A stretch of DNA of 64,000 nt from Patagioenas fasciata (Eukaryota > Chordata > Aves > Columbiformes > Columbidae), in contig NC_092525.1 in the NCBI RefSeq assembly GCF_037038585.1, positions 1,466,969-1,530,968 on the forward strand, in the 5' to 3' direction. Below are positions 31,940 through 45,505 of the stretch, one piece after another. Within the stretch, counting starts at the first letter, position 1; the number at the start of each line of letters is the position of its first letter. A model generated the notes under the pieces. The model made no database searches. It was given only the letters and a program-made list of their open reading frames with translations, and was not told the origin of the DNA. The position numbers were made by a program, and so were the translations under genes.

Positions 31940-32765
31940 TTCCTTTGAAAAGGAGGGTAAGCTTGCCAGAGAAAGATAGGGACAGGGAGCAAGACAAGGT
32001 GACACAGAGAGAGGGGCAAAAGGGCCAGGGAGCAGGGCAAAGGGAAGAAGAGGCCAAAATGAGAGACAAGGAGCAGGAGACAGAGACGGTGGGAAAAATC
32101 CTAGAATGGGCAGTGGGAGAGACAGACAAAGGAGAAGTGGGCGCCGGGCTGCGGGACAGAGACAGGAAGGAGGAAACGCAGTGACAGGGAGCAGGGCAGA
32201 GCGACAGAGAAACAAAAACAAAGAGGGAAGAAGACAGAGAAACCAGGAGTAAGACAAGAAGAAGGGCAGAGAAACAGGAACCGGGGTGGGTAGGGAGCAG
32301 GACCAAGAGATGGGGCGAGGATGGAGATGGAGGAAGAAACCTGGGATGGCCAACAGGACAGGGAAGAATATGACTGTGGGTAGGGAGCAGGACACAGGGA
32401 TACAGCGAGAAACAATGGGACAGGGAGCAGCATTAAAGGTCAGAAAGAATAAGAGATGAACAGGAAGGAGGAATGGAACGCTGAGATGCTGAACAAGAAA
32501 CGCCAGCAACAGTGAGCAAGACAAACGAATAGAGAGAGAAGGGCAAGGCAGGAAGAAGAGAGATAGGAAGGTGGGAGATAAGAGCTGCACGTACAGGTAC
32601 TGAGAAGAAAAGAACAGCAGGGAACAGGCCAGAGAAACTGTGGGGAAAAAAAGAGACTGATGCAGATCAAGACAAAGATATGGAAAAGGGAAAAACAGCT
32701 ATAGAAGATGGAGCAGGACACAAAAATAGAGAGAAAAGGAGAGGTATAGGGAAGCAAAATTTTAA
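31940..32765 (+). repeat. Purine-rich degenerate minisatellite
   Basis: Recurring AGGGAGCAGGAC, GACAGAGA and GGAAGAA blocks make a strongly G/A-biased plus strand. The complementary minus strand has a 278-aa Leu/Ser/Pro/Phe-rich open frame (31754-32590) that is a by-product of pyrimidine bias. An ATA microsatellite lies at 32765-32778. Confidence 0.65.
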
Positions 32766-32859
32766 AATAATAATAATAAACCAAAACCACCACCAAGGAG
32801 GGGCAGGGAGGCACCAGGACACACAAGCCGGGGACGAGGCCCCGAGGGCCAGGGACTCA

Positions 32860-33830
32860 CAGCGGCTCTCGCTTTCGGTGGCTGCCAGGAGGCTTCTAAC
32901 AGCTCAGACGCTCCCGTCTCCTTCTCTCCTCCCTTCCTCTCCGGTAACTCGGGGCGCTCGGCCGTCCTCAGCCTAGGAGAACACGGTGGGGTGTCAGGGC
33001 TCCTACGAGACGAGGCTTCGGGGACATGGAGCCTCGCTGGCTCGCTCGCCAGGCAGCCGTCCCGCTCCAGGATACGCGCACGGACCCTGCCGCGCACGTT
33101 GGCCCCCGGCCCGCCGCACGCCGCGCAGAGGGAGCCTTCGCCACCCGGAGAGAGGGGCTCGCTCTCTCGCCCGCTGCAGGAAGCGGACATTGGGCCGACG
33201 GCCCCGCATTTCTTCCTCTTTACCTCTCCCCAACCTCTCTGGCTCCAGCAGCAGCAGCCCCCGTCCACGCACGGGACGTGCTCCCCTGTCCCTTCTCCCG
33301 CCACGCTGCCAGACGAGCCTCGCCAGCCCGAGGCGGGCGCAGCCAACGGCATCCCCTGGGCTGGGAGTGAACGGCCACATCCTCAGCGCGGCCTCTGGGA
33401 GAGGGAGAGAAGAAGCAGCGGCCGTTAGCACCGTAGCTCACCCCTGCCCCAGCCTGCTCCTTCCGCAGGGGCCACCGGAGAGGTGCCGAGGGCCGGCTTG
33501 CTGCCTTCACAACGGGGCTTGGGAGCGGCCCAGGAACACGGGACGGGTTCGCAGGAGCTGCCGGAGCTGGGGGCGGCTGCACGGGGCGAGCGGGGCCGCG
33601 GGAGGAGGCTCGGCGGGAGCTCTGGCGAGCTGGGGACGCACCCGGCGTCTGCCCCCGGCCGGCTGTCGCCTCCTGCTCCTCTGCCGCACGCTGGGGACGG
33701 AGGACGGCGCCGCGTCTCCCACCTGGGCGCTGCTCCCCAGGTTCCATTCCCCGCCTGGGCTGGGGGGTCTGCTGAGCATCGGGCGTTCACAGCTCCCCCT
33801 CAGAAACACAGAAATTCCAAATTAGAGTTC
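32860..33830. promoter_or_regulatory. CpG island 4
   Basis: GC-rich, CpG-dense, with long open frames on both strands (279 aa plus, 196 aa minus) and no domain. It is upstream of the MSH4 relic on the minus strand, so it may derive from the original MSH4 promoter. That is inference. Confidence 0.55.
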
Positions 33831-34416
33831 AGCCTCTGAAAAAAGTAGAGCAGGAGAAAGCAGAGGAATTAGTCAGAAGAAGGGACAGGAGAGCAGCTGA
33901 GCTAACGGAGGATTCGAGGGAAACGGGCCACCTCAAAACACAAGGCATCCTCAAAAAACCAGAGCAACTGCAGCAACGCCAGACAGCATTAAGACAAACT
34001 GACACCGTTTAGGACACGCTCAGCATAAAAGCAAACACATCCACCGGTGCAGGAAAGCATCTCGCCCCTTCCCCACAGCACCGCCACAGGACACAGCCCT
34101 GTGAGGCCACGGGATGGGCTCGTACTGAGACGGAGAAATAAGTTTGACAGCAGAGTCAATTACACCGTTAAGCAGGCAATGTTTCTTTCATCTGCACTGG
34201 GGAGCTCTGGGGGTCGTCCTCTGTAAGTGCTCCCACGACTGGATACTCTTGCATTGCTTATAGTCACACAGCTGCTACATATTAATTACAATTGTTTTAA
34301 ATTTTGAACATACAATATATCTAGCCTAAGAAATAATTGATGAAGTTACTTATAAATGTTTAGTTTCTCACTCACAACACATCTATTAGTTAAATATAAA
34401 CTAAGCTCTCAGCTTC
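33831..34416. other. No recognised feature before the unit join
   Basis: A-rich then mixed sequence. No repeat, TSD or homology marks the transition into copy 2 at 34417. Confidence 0.5.
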
Positions 34417-34876
34417 TAAACAATGTGTTATTAAATCTTCTGTCTCCCTCTTGTCGTGCAGAAGGATCTAAAACGTGAAAAACATCCCCTCATCGTGCAG
34501 GCGGTCAGAAAGCATTTACCCCACGTGAACCGGTTAATGAAGGGTACATCTTCTATAACTTCATCGCAATATACATTAACTTGGTAGCTTCTCTTGAATT
34601 CCCCCCTTTTCAATATACTTGCAAACTCTTTGGCAGTATAAATCTACGAAATATTATCATCTCGCGTTGTGGTACAGCACAATTATTTGTTACCCACTAG
34701 CAGTACCAAACAGAACACTGTAGCGTAATGTAAGTAAAAACGACTAGCATCAAAATCAGAGTCCTAAGATCAATGCTGACAGAACTGCGAAGCCGCAGCT
34801 CCTGCCGGTTCTGGCGTTGGTTTCTGGCACTTCTGACCGCTTCGGGTCAAACGGCGCCTCTTCCCCCGGCCGTGGG

Positions 34877-34912
34877 CTGCAGTACCCGAGTTTCGCCACA
34901 GGGCGGCAGCAC
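34877..34912 (+). promoter_or_regulatory. CTCF-like composite site 1, copy 2
   Basis: Identical to 461-496 and in the same orientation. Confidence 0.6.
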
Positions 34913-36307
34913 TGAGACCGCCGCGGCAGTCCCGGGCGAGCGGTCGTGCCGCGTTTCGCGGGAACCCCGCAAAATAAACCCCAGAAAACAAACGCGACAA
35001 AACAAAAAAGCACACAGAGAGCCGCGGAACGAAAGCCGCACGTACAGGACACAGAACCCGCCGGGCCTCGCCCCGAGCTCCCGGCGAAGCGGCGCCCGAC
35101 CCGCCACGCCACCGAGCCTGCAACCGCGCCTTCGCTCCCACCAGCTTCGCCAGCTCGGCCGTAAGGGCAGCGGGGAAACCGAACCGAACGCCTCCTCACC
35201 GCGCCGGCCCATCCCACTCCCCCCGTTCCAACGGCACGGTCACCCTCGCCGCGGACGCAGTCACCTGCCGCCTCTTTCGCCGCTCCGTTCCCCTCGCACT
35301 CTCCCACCGTCCCGCGGCGGGAGGCTCCCGGCTGTCGCCTCCTTCCCCTCTGCCTTTCTGCCGCCTCCGGGGACCTCACGAAGGGCTGCCCTGAGCCGCC
35401 TACCTCCAGGTCCCCGGGCGCCGGTTGCAGCAACCGCTCCGCAACCGCCCCGACCCCCGTTCCCGTTAATTCCCGGTACCCACCCCGAGACACCACGGAC
35501 CCGCTCGCCAGGACCCGCGCTGATTGGCTGCTTTCCACCCCCCCACACTGTCCCTCTATTGGATGCTCCGCCCCTCCGGCAAAATGATAGCCTGCCTAGG
35601 CACGTCAATCACCATTTTCTCCGCCTATCAGCGCTCGCAGTTTGGGCATGCACAGTAGGGAGGCAGCAGCACCCGCTCCCTTCCGCAACACGATTGGCTG
35701 CCGAGAACCAGTCAATCACCATTCTCTCGGCCCATCAGTACTCGCAGTTTGCTCATGCGCAGTACGGAGCCTCCGACACCCGCCCCTCCGGCAATCTGAG
35801 TGGCGGACAGAATGGCAATTGACGTGCCTTGGCAGCCTATCAGCGATCCGCCCCCCCCCCCCAGCCTTCCCGCGCCATCTGATTGGCCCGCTCTGCACCC
35901 TCACCCGTCTGCTCTCCGCCCTGCCGGGACCCCCACGCCCTTTGCCCGCGCGGCTTCCAGCAGCCGCGTTTGAAAGGAAACAACAAACCGCGCTCCTTTG
36001 CTTTATGCTGACAAGGGGGGCGGGTGGTCACCTACCCTTAAATTCATTGTGAACAGAGAGAGCCCTAAGGAGCTCCGGCTGGCAGGTTTCTCTCCCCTGT
36101 GCCCGGGACCGAGGAGACGCCGCCGCCTCCTGCCGCCGCCTCGCCCGTTCCCCTCGCAGCGGGGCCTCCCCGGGAGAGCCGGGGGCCTCGTTTTTTCCCG
36201 GCTGCTCGTCCGACCGCTGCCCCCCCCTTTCTGACGGGCACGACGCCGCCCGCAGTGGCAGAGTCCCCCTCTTACCCGCGGCACGGGCACCGGGCGCCGC
36301 TCCCCAG

Positions 36308-36343
36308 CTGCAGTTCCGGGCGGTGGCCACCAGACGGCAGCAC
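36308..36343 (+). promoter_or_regulatory. CTCF-like composite site 2, copy 2
   Basis: Identical to 1892-1927. Confidence 0.65.
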
Positions 36344-38375
36344 CGAGCGCGGTCACGCAGCGCCCCCCGGGCCCCGCAGCGCGGGCGCTTTTTCTTGACC
36401 CGTGGGCAGCCTGAGCTCCCCGAACGCGCTTTCCCAGAGCCGCGCACATGGCAGACACACTGATAAAAGATAATAGCCCGACATTGCTAAAATGTGTTTT
36501 TTTCCTAAAGATGCCTTCTGTCCTAATAAAATACATTGCCTCTCCCTGTGCCCCGTGTCTTGTCTGCAGCAGTAACTCGGCTCGCCCGCAGCTGTGGCAG
36601 CTCTGCTGCTGCTACAGGGTCAGTTCCAGCCCTTACCCTCGGCTGAGCAGCAGCCGGGCAGGCGCTGCTGCTCTGGGCGCTGCGCATCCTTCAGGAACGG
36701 TTCTCAAACGATCCTGTGCAACGATGTCCAGAGCCAGGACCCCCGCGGCGGGGGACAGGAGCACACGGCCGGGCCCGTCCCGGCTCGGGGCTGTTTCCGC
36801 AGTCGCTGTGAGCTGATCCGTGAGCTGGAACCAACCTCCCCATGCCCCGGCCCGGCCCTTTGTCCCCGGCTTTCCCAGGGCAGCGCAGCGGGCTGGGTCA
36901 CACCAACTGTTCTCTGCTGGCACCACCCAGCCGGGTCACCTGTGTCTGCGGTTGTGGGGACACCCCACGGGCTCCCTGGAAACGGACATCACAGCACTGA
37001 GAGGGGGCGTTCAGGAGCCTCTGCGCTTTTGGGTTGGTTTGTTTGGGGTTTTTTTCCTTTTGTTGTTTTGATCGTTAGCTTCTTGTTGTCGGTTGGTTTG
37101 TTTTTAAGCTGTTACTCTATATAGCTCATCCATGGTGCTTATAGAGCATGGGTAAATCTACCCTGCTTCCTCACAGGAGACAACCATCTCGCTTTACAAC
37201 AGGTGATTGAATCTGCTATAGAAAAGTTCAACCACCTCCTGTACAGCAAAGGATAAAAGAAAGTATGGATTTTTGTTGCATCTAATCCCCAATGCAAGTA
37301 CCCATTAACAATACATTAGCAGTGGGTTCCTTCAAATATTCACAGTGAAGGTAGTTCCTGGCACGATTGTATTAGCGTTCTTACTATTTTACGGGAGAAA
37401 CACAGGGCACAGCTGATTTTGCCCACGTGCAGCGCAGTGATCACACGGGTGCGGTGAACCGGGTGGAAGGCCCTAGAAAAGGAAAATCAGCCTCCGTGTG
37501 CAGGGCCAAAACAGAAATCCTTTTCAAACTGTGCCATTTTAAAAAGCTACCAGGGGTATAAAGCAGAAAAAAGAGCAGTGAATGTGTATAATGACACAAT
37601 TAGATGGTTCTCCAGTTCCATGATGTGCTCTTTTACTGACAGTGTCTGCTGGAGTGGATACCCTGGACACCAACAAGCGGGTCCTGGTGCTGTGCCCATG
37701 GTGATTCATCCACTGTGGCCGTGGGTGTTAGGCCCTGATACAATAGACACAAAACCTTGGGAGGGAGGTGATCACAGTAGAACGCTTAAAGATAATGAGC
37801 TAGCAGACTTGATTTAATCTTTATTTAAAAATACACATGGCTGCTGTCTTTTCTACAGTTTAGGTAGGACGGGCTCCAATATCTCTATGAATTACAATAC
37901 ATGACAAAAATTAAAGGGGGAAAGCTCTATTTTTACAATGGTAAATACAGTCTAAATCAATTTGGGAAACAGGTAAAGGGGTGTAGCAAATGAGGCACAG
38001 ACGATCCTGTTTTATCTCAGAAGGCTTTGGCGTATTTACAGCTTTAGGCACAGCGTGTCCAATCCCGTATAAAATGCACTGTCCATACCAATTCAGCCTG
38101 TCCCCCGATATAAGGACATCAGGATGCCACCCTGCATTCACCAAGGGACAATCCTGATCTAATGTTCTCTGTGTATTCTACACCAATATCTGTTCATCAA
38201 CAAACCTTTTACTGGTTTCAATTTCTTTCCCTGATTGTCCTTTTTCAAATACAATGCGTATGTAACATTTTGTATTGTGTAATATGCATTATATAATAGA
38301 CAATATATGATTTAAAACATATATCTTACTATATATTACATGTAGTGCATTGCTATACTACACATCTCAAGGTAT

Positions 38376-39156
38376 ACCCACCCAGACCTGTGCAGCATAT
38401 TAATATTCTTTACAGTGGCCACCATTAATTACAATATTCAATCAGATTCCCCCTGGTAGCTTTCCCCAGGGAGTCAAACGATCCTTTTCCAATGTCACAA
38501 AATACAGCCGGGGGGGACTTCTTTCGAATCCCTCCTGTCCCTTGTCCACTACCTATTTCACAATCACAATAACAAACAATTGGTTAACCGTAAGTATTGG
38601 ACTATAAAATCACCCAAGACACAAGTAACAACAAATCACTAAAGACACAAACAATTATACAATTGCTAAGGCACAAACAGCAAAATCACTAAAGGTACCT
38701 TTATCAAATTACTGTTCCCTTGTTTTTCTCTTTTATTTATTGTTTTCTCATTTTCCTCTTTAGTTTTTTATTTCTTTTTAATTTACCCAATTTACCAAAA
38801 TGCGCAGACCCAACGCGCTGGTGTTGCCCACGTCTCGCGCAGGCAGCCTGCAAACAAACCAGACTATGAAAGTGCCTTATCTCATTGATGGGGTTTTACC
38901 CACGTCTCGAGCTGGCCCGAGGATCCGTGATCCCTTCCGGGAATTCCCCGGTGCCGGCACAAGGTCCCAGAGATCCTGGGGTCCACGGGAGGTCAGGCAG
39001 ATTATCCCATCCTCGTCGCCAGAAAACGATACCGAAAAGTCGGCAAACAGACTCTCTAACACTGTTTTGAAAGTGTTAAAAAGCAGGCACTTTTATTACG
39101 GCGCGCTGGGCACTCGGGGGATCGCTCCTCTAATCCAGCGTGCGTTCCGCTTTCCT
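38376..39156 (-). mobile_element. Second-ERV fragment, copy 2
   Basis: Copy of 3960-4740. One of the three unit differences (A38196 versus G3780) lies just outside it. Confidence 0.55.
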
Positions 39157-42100
39157 CTGGTTTTACATATCCTGGAACTCCTGAAACAGCAAAACACGCC
39201 AACCACTGTTTACAGACGTCCCGTGCTCTTTCACCAGTGCGTGCAGCCGCAACGAGAAATCTGGAATGAGCGTCTACAGAAACACATACGTATTTACCCA
39301 CTTCAGAACAACGCGTTACATCAGCTGGCCGTAATGTCAGTAATCCCTCCTGGATTAACACCCTCTTTGGATGGCACCGGTGCTGACTGTTGGCAATCAG
39401 GGCAGGACATAAGAACGCTCCTGGCCTGATCCGTTGTAATTTGAAATTGTCGTTTTAACGACTTTGCATTCTGGTGAAAGAGTTTATGTGATAATTTACC
39501 TTGCTCCAAGGCTTTAGGCACAGTAAGCGGCACAGCTCGTGCATCGGCCCTCCTATTGCCTTCCACAAGAGGTCCTGGAAGGGCAGCGCGAGAGCGGATG
39601 TGCGCTGCATAAAAACCATGACGTCTATGATTTATTAGGAACCATAGCATTCTCAATTCAGCCATCAAAAGAGGATTATCCTCTTCCTTCAGAAAAGAAG
39701 CTTCCAGGCGGTTAAGTATGCCAGCTGCATAATATGAGTCAGTTACAACATTCAAAGGCTCATTACAGAACACTCAAAAGCGATCCTAACAGCTGTCAGC
39801 TCAAGAACTTGTTTGACCCTTGGTCTCCTTTTTCTACCTTGTGTTTGGAACACTGGGTATCTGAGTTTAGCCACATAATTACAACTTTACGTGAGCGACC
39901 AAAGGCATCAGTAAATACAGTCTTGTCACTTACTGGTCGTTGCTGACAGCAGCATTTGCCCTACAACGGTAAATTACCAATTTCAGCCCACAGTTTATGT
40001 TGGGGGTAATAAACTGATATGTTCCCTGCATATGTTGCCAATGCAATCTGGAAATTCACATCTTCAGTTAATTACCATTGCAAATTCTCCTTTGTTGTAG
40101 GAATAAATATACATTCAAAGTCTGTCCCATACATAGCACATAAACATTCTCTGCCTTTAATTATTGGGTTTGCATACATTTCTTTTATTATCCAAACTGT
40201 TTTCATTGGTGTGTGAGCTAGAAAAACCCATTCCAACTCTTAAAGAATCACTTAATGACTTGTCCCATTGAAACGGTACTGCAAACGGTTGGACGGTATT
40301 GGCTATGAGTGCCAGCCAAACTGGCAGCTGCAAATTGCGTCCCCATCCCTATTTTTGTTCAACAGCATCGAATACTTTCTATATGGCCTGCTGAGCTTTG
40401 TCATCCAATACCTGAGTAGACAATAAATTCAGGTCTCCTTTCAAAAGTGTAAAAAGTAGACACAGTTCCTCTGTGGCAATGCCCAAAATAGGTCGGAGCC
40501 AATTTATGGCTCCTAGCAATTTTGTAAGTCATTTAAGGTCATGATATTATGGAATTTAAGAGGTACTGGCTAAGGAATGATTTCTTGTTCTGTTATTTGC
40601 CACCCCAAATATTTCCATGGAGCAGTTTTCTGAATTTTTTCTTGTGCAATTTGTAATCTAGCCTTTTGTATAGCGTTACATAGGACTTGCATTACTTGTT
40701 GTAGTTCCTGCTCTTATAACATGACAAGCAAGATATCATCCATATAACGACAGATACAAGCTGAGGGGTACAGCTTCCTCACAGGTTGTACAGCTGCTGC
40801 AACTACTGTCTTGCAAATGGTTGGACTATTTCTCATCCCTTGTGGTGATACCACCCAATGCTATCTCTTCATAGGCTCCTCTTGATTAAGTGAAGGAACA
40901 CAAAATGCAAATCTGGGGGCATCCTCAGGATGTAGCAAGGTGGCACAGGTGTCCATGCCATAATTTTGATTTCACCTTGATAATCAGAGTCAATTACTCC
41001 AGGTAAAACAAACAAACCCAATTTGGTAGTAGATGATCAACCTATTAACAAAGCATGCACACTAGGCACTAAAGGCCCCCACACTCCTCTGGGAATAAGC
41101 AATACCACAGCAGTAATTAATTATCATCACTGACGGGCTGGCAGCCAAGTCCAGCCCTGCACTTCCAGCTGTTCCAGGGAAGAGATCTCGGGTCATGAGT
41201 TTAGACTTGAATTTATTTGATGGGGGTGGGGGAAGTCCTGTCCCCCACCTCCTGGGAAGGGTTAATTGGCTCCCCCTTTACATTAATCCTTGAATGATGT
41301 TCACTCACACAGTGCTTGCCCTTTCCCCATTTTGGACGATCTCTAGGAGGTACAGCCTTCGAAGTCTGGCGTGCATACTTTGTGTAATCTTTCTTTACAC
41401 GACCCAGTGTCCCACAACAAAAACAATTCGATTTCAGTTCTGTTCCCAATACTTGTAACTGTGCTGCTAAAGCAGCAGCTAGAGAGCTGGTATAATGTTC
41501 AGTTGACTTATGTTTTGACACACTCTCATATCTGCTATAGTACACCTTTCCCTATTCCCCAAATCCTGCAACACACGCTGACAATCAGCATTAGCATTCT
41601 CAAAAGCCAATTATTTTAGTAACAACTCATGCGCTGTGTCATTATCAATTTGTCTCTCCAAAGCAGTTTGCAAGCGGTCTAAAAACAGCGCATAAGGTTC
41701 CTGTGATCCTTGCAAGATTTTTGAAAAGGACGTATTGGCATCTCTCCCAACCTCCAGTAACTTCCGAACCACTTTCATTGCTAGTTTTGCTATTACACCA
41801 CATATATATCTCTCTGGGTTACGCAACTTGATTATCTGGCAAAGCGTGGGCACATTCCCCAGCTAAAGGACTGCAATCAATCCATCTCATCCGATATGCA
41901 TTATCAACGGTCTCTATAGTACAGTTCTCCCAAAAATCAGATAACTACTAGTCAATATACTGTATGGTTAAGATCATTTTCAACAAAGAACGCCAGTCAT
42001 GTGGAGTAAGTTCGTAAGAGGAGCTTAATGCTTCAAAAATGTATAACAAATGATAAAGTAACCCCATTTTCTTTAGCTAATGTTGGTAATTCCTTTACAA

Positions 42101-43296
42101 CATCATATGGTAGCTGCTGAAAGCCTGGAGATTGCTGTTCACAACAGATCACTGGGCATGCCGTAACCACTTTCGAGTCTCCTGTTTTCAAAGCCTCTTC
42201 TCTACATTTATCCCACATGGTTTAATTAGTGCGCACTTTCAGTTGCAAAGTAACATCCGGGGGGAATAAATCAGGCTCTTACTCTGGGTCCGTCGGGCCA
42301 GGATCAAGGGGCTTGTCAGGCGACTCCCACAAACCATCATTTGCCAAAAGTGTTCACTGTAGTGTACATGCAGGGGCTTTGTTATCAGCCAATCCTTTAT
42401 CCACTACTACATCTGTGGTCAGTGCATTTTTGCCTAATCTATCTACAGGATCCCCCTCCTTCCCTGGCAAGGGAGGAGCAGAAGGTTCACAATTAGTTGC
42501 AACCCGCGCAACTACTTCCTTCTGAGTCGCTATTAAAGCAGACATAATTTTTGCCCAAGTAGATAAATATTCACAAGCAGCTTTATCTCCAGTTGCTGCC
42601 TGTTCATATAATTCTCGTTCAACTTTCTGCCATGCCTCCAACTAAAATGTTCCAGTTGTAGGAAAGTCCAGCACATGATCAGCAAGCCTTTCTTATAAAG
42701 TCATTAATCGGACTACTGGTACATTGTGATTTTGCTTTCTTAATAAAAGTTGAAGGACATCTAGGGTTTGTTTGGTTCAAGGGATAACTTCCCTCCTATG
42801 GTTCCAAATTGCTCATCTTTTCTTGCTGATGGGTGCACGCTGTGGTTTCTGTTTCCTGGCTCTGTTTCCCTGTCCTTGTTCAATTGGGCTTTGCCACCAG
42901 AACGGCTGCTGCCTTTACAGCCGCACTCAAAGTCCCTGTTCGGGTGCCATTTGTAGTGAATGTGGCACCGACTCTCTTTTAAGGTGAGACAAGAGACATT
43001 TGTTACAAACTCAGGTTTGCATTTATACTCGCTATGATGCTTGCTCAAGCATTTGCTGATTTGGTAAGTTCGTCATAACATAAGTGATATATTGGTACTG
43101 CCATAAAAGCATCGTTGTCTATACCACAAGCTACCCCCGTCATCCCCCTTGATGTATCATTCCTGTACCAATCCCTCTGTCCTCGATGTATCACGTAGCA
43201 TACAGTACATGCTTCTTGTGTTATTCCACTAATGATTGTTCTCACGCTGTCAACTCTCACAGTTTCTCATAGGCCCAATGTCAGAATACTGCCACA
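39157..43296 (-). mobile_element. ERVK-type truncated provirus, copy 2
   Basis: Copy of 4741-8880 with the same stops and deletions: LTR 42953-43296, primer site 42932-42949, gag 41213-42811, dUTPase 40957-41136, pol 39157-40956 with YMDD at 40735-40746. Sharing every lesion shows that the decay preceded unit duplication. Confidence 0.85.
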
Positions 43297-44656
43297 ATCA
43301 CCTTTCTCCTTCCTTGAGCTCTCCTGACCTGCGGTTCCACCACTGTTGTCTTCTTTCTTGATCCCTCTTGACTCACAGGTGCCCTCCAATCCTCTTTCTC
43401 GATCACTCTTCCTCACAGGTTCGCCTCCTTCCTTACTTTTCCTTTGCACGCTGCTCCACCTGAAGAGAAACACACAGAGGACTGAGCTACATCAGCCCCA
43501 GGGCACTACAGTCAGACGGGGGCTGAATCTGGGGGCTGACACCTCCCCACACCCCACAGCGTGCCCGCCTTGCCTTGGCCCCGGCCCCTCACACAGCCCT
43601 TCCCCTCAGCTCTGCCCCTCCGCTGCAGCACAGCTTCCGCACATGCCCTGCTCAGGCTGGACCCCAGTTTCATGGGTTAGAGATATCATAGCTCAGTACA
43701 AATCCCCACGGTCCTCACCTGCTGTTTGGTGCTTGTGGAGGGTCACACTCCCTGTGCCCCAGGACACTGGCCCTGCCCGGCCCTGCGGGAGTGTCTGGAG
43801 CTGCCGCTGGCTGGTTCTCCAGCTTTAGGGTCACCCGCAGAAGCCCGCTCTCCTCAGCTCTGCACACCCATCCAGTTGCGCCGCCCAGGCAAAGTCAGCT
43901 TCACCCTCTGCTCTACACCTCACCTGCAAACAACCAACTTTCAACTGACAACTGTCCAAAACCCACCGACAAACTCTCCAAATCTCAGCCTTTCGCTTGC
44001 AACTGCTGCCTCTAGTGCATCTCACAGACAAGCCTTCAAAATCCCCTCATCCTGCAATAATACTCCAGCACTGATCACCTGCGGGAACAACTACCACAAT
44101 ACCAGGCAAACACCAACCAGTTCTGGCACGGAAATATCACTTTCTCCTCAAGATTCCACCCTACACCAACTGCTGACAAACACACGCTGTCCTCACCAAA
44201 GCCAAACGCTGCAACAACCAGCGACAACTCAAATTTGCGTGGGCGGTGCAAAATTGCAGGGGTGAGCTAACGCAGAGCTGGGCTTGAAAGCTGCAGAGTG
44301 TGCACCCTGTGCTATAACGTGGCGAGCTACTGCCATTCTGCCTTCTCCCTGGGAGAAGCGCGTGAGCAGAGGCTGCTTCAAGGCACGATGGGAACGGTTT
44401 GGTTCTCCGGGTCTCTCAGGGCGAGAGCGATAAATGTGATCTGTGGCGTGGCGCAGGAACTTCCCGTACACTTGCTCCTCCATTCGGTCTCGGGTGCTGC
44501 AAGAGAGGGAGCGAGAGATTCAGGGCAAGATTGACAACCTCGGCGTCCCCGTCCCAGCCACGGGTCACCCAAACCTGCAGACATCCCGGGAGGCCCCCTA
44601 AGATTTACACTCCCCTATGCCCCACCCTTGAAGCCTGGACATCGCCAGAACCATAG
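43297..44656. repeat. Cassette R1, copy 2
   Basis: Copy of 8881-10240 with one difference, G44446 for T10030. It falls inside the candidate exon and changes an Asp codon to Ala in the frame containing GKFLRH. Confidence 0.6.
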
Positions 44657-45505
44657 AGCAAGTATTTCTTGAGGAGGCACCCAAAGGGTCCGTGTTCTCT
44701 TTCAGGCAGATGCTAGCGCAAGATTGCAAATCATCTCACAGCTACCAGGAAGGTAAAAAATAACGTCTTGAAATGGGAAAGGAACAGGTATTGTTTCTCT
44801 TCATCACCTCCCTCATTGCCACGTTATCAAGGTCTCCCGCAATGTTCCACAGGAAACTTGAAGCTTGGAATTCCTGGTATTCTGAACCTGGGCAAGAAAG
44901 GAAGAAAAGCATGAGACTGATCATAAAGAGGGTGGCTGCTCGTAACATGGAAAGAGCAGTAACAAGGTAAAAAGATATCACTTTTCCTTAGAGAGCTCTC
45001 AAAGCTGCCTGTTAAGGACAAGAAAAACAAACTTGTGACGGACCATTACTTAAAATCCAAGGCCCAGGAAGCGATCTAATGTACATTGAAACGCGGGCCA
45101 CGAGACAGTGGAAGTGCCACGAGCTGAGACTGAAGGGACAGAGGATGAATTTCCAAAGAAGTTTAGGTTTCGATGTCAAAACGGAAAATTCTACGTCATT
45201 AAAATATAATGCAAAAGTCAGTGTAAAATCAAGTAAGGCAACGACTCCAAATGAACTCCCAGGCGCTTCAGTCACTCAGCAGATCAAAAATGCGGATCAT
45301 TTCTCACCTGCCCACCTCCCAAACCCCAGCCTATGTCCCCTGCTTCCAGCTTACCTGAGCCCAGATTAAAGGAGGATTTCAGAGGCCATGCCAAGTTCTG
45401 CTGCTCCTCGTTCGGGTTGCCAGTCTTCCTCCTCGCTCTGGAATTGCAGGTCAACCGCCTTCCTGTTCTTCTTTGATTGACGCTGAGCTGCCGCGTTACC
45501 CGCTG

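Larger units (their letters stand above)
1..34416. repeat. Complete 34,416-bp macrosatellite unit (copy 1)
   Basis: Bases 1 onward recur from base 34417 with a constant offset of 34,416 bp. Unit boundaries are arbitrary, because the join at 34416/34417 shows no breakpoint signature and the sequence before base 1 is not visible. The unit nests ERVs, two minisatellites, four cassettes, an MSH4 relic and four CpG islands. Three single-base differences from copy 2 were noticed: G3780/A38196, T10030/G44446 and T11457/C45873. No length change was found anywhere in the overlap. Confidence 0.97.
34773..36406. promoter_or_regulatory. CpG island 1, copy 2
   Basis: Same sequence as 357-1990, including the CCAAT array (35516-35896) and the poly(A) signal downstream at 36525-36530. 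Confidence 0.7.

Noticed and set aside
31754-32590. 278-aa minus-strand Leu/Ser-rich membrane-like protein
   Set aside because: It is the complement of a purine-rich minisatellite. The hydrophobic residues come from pyrimidine bias.
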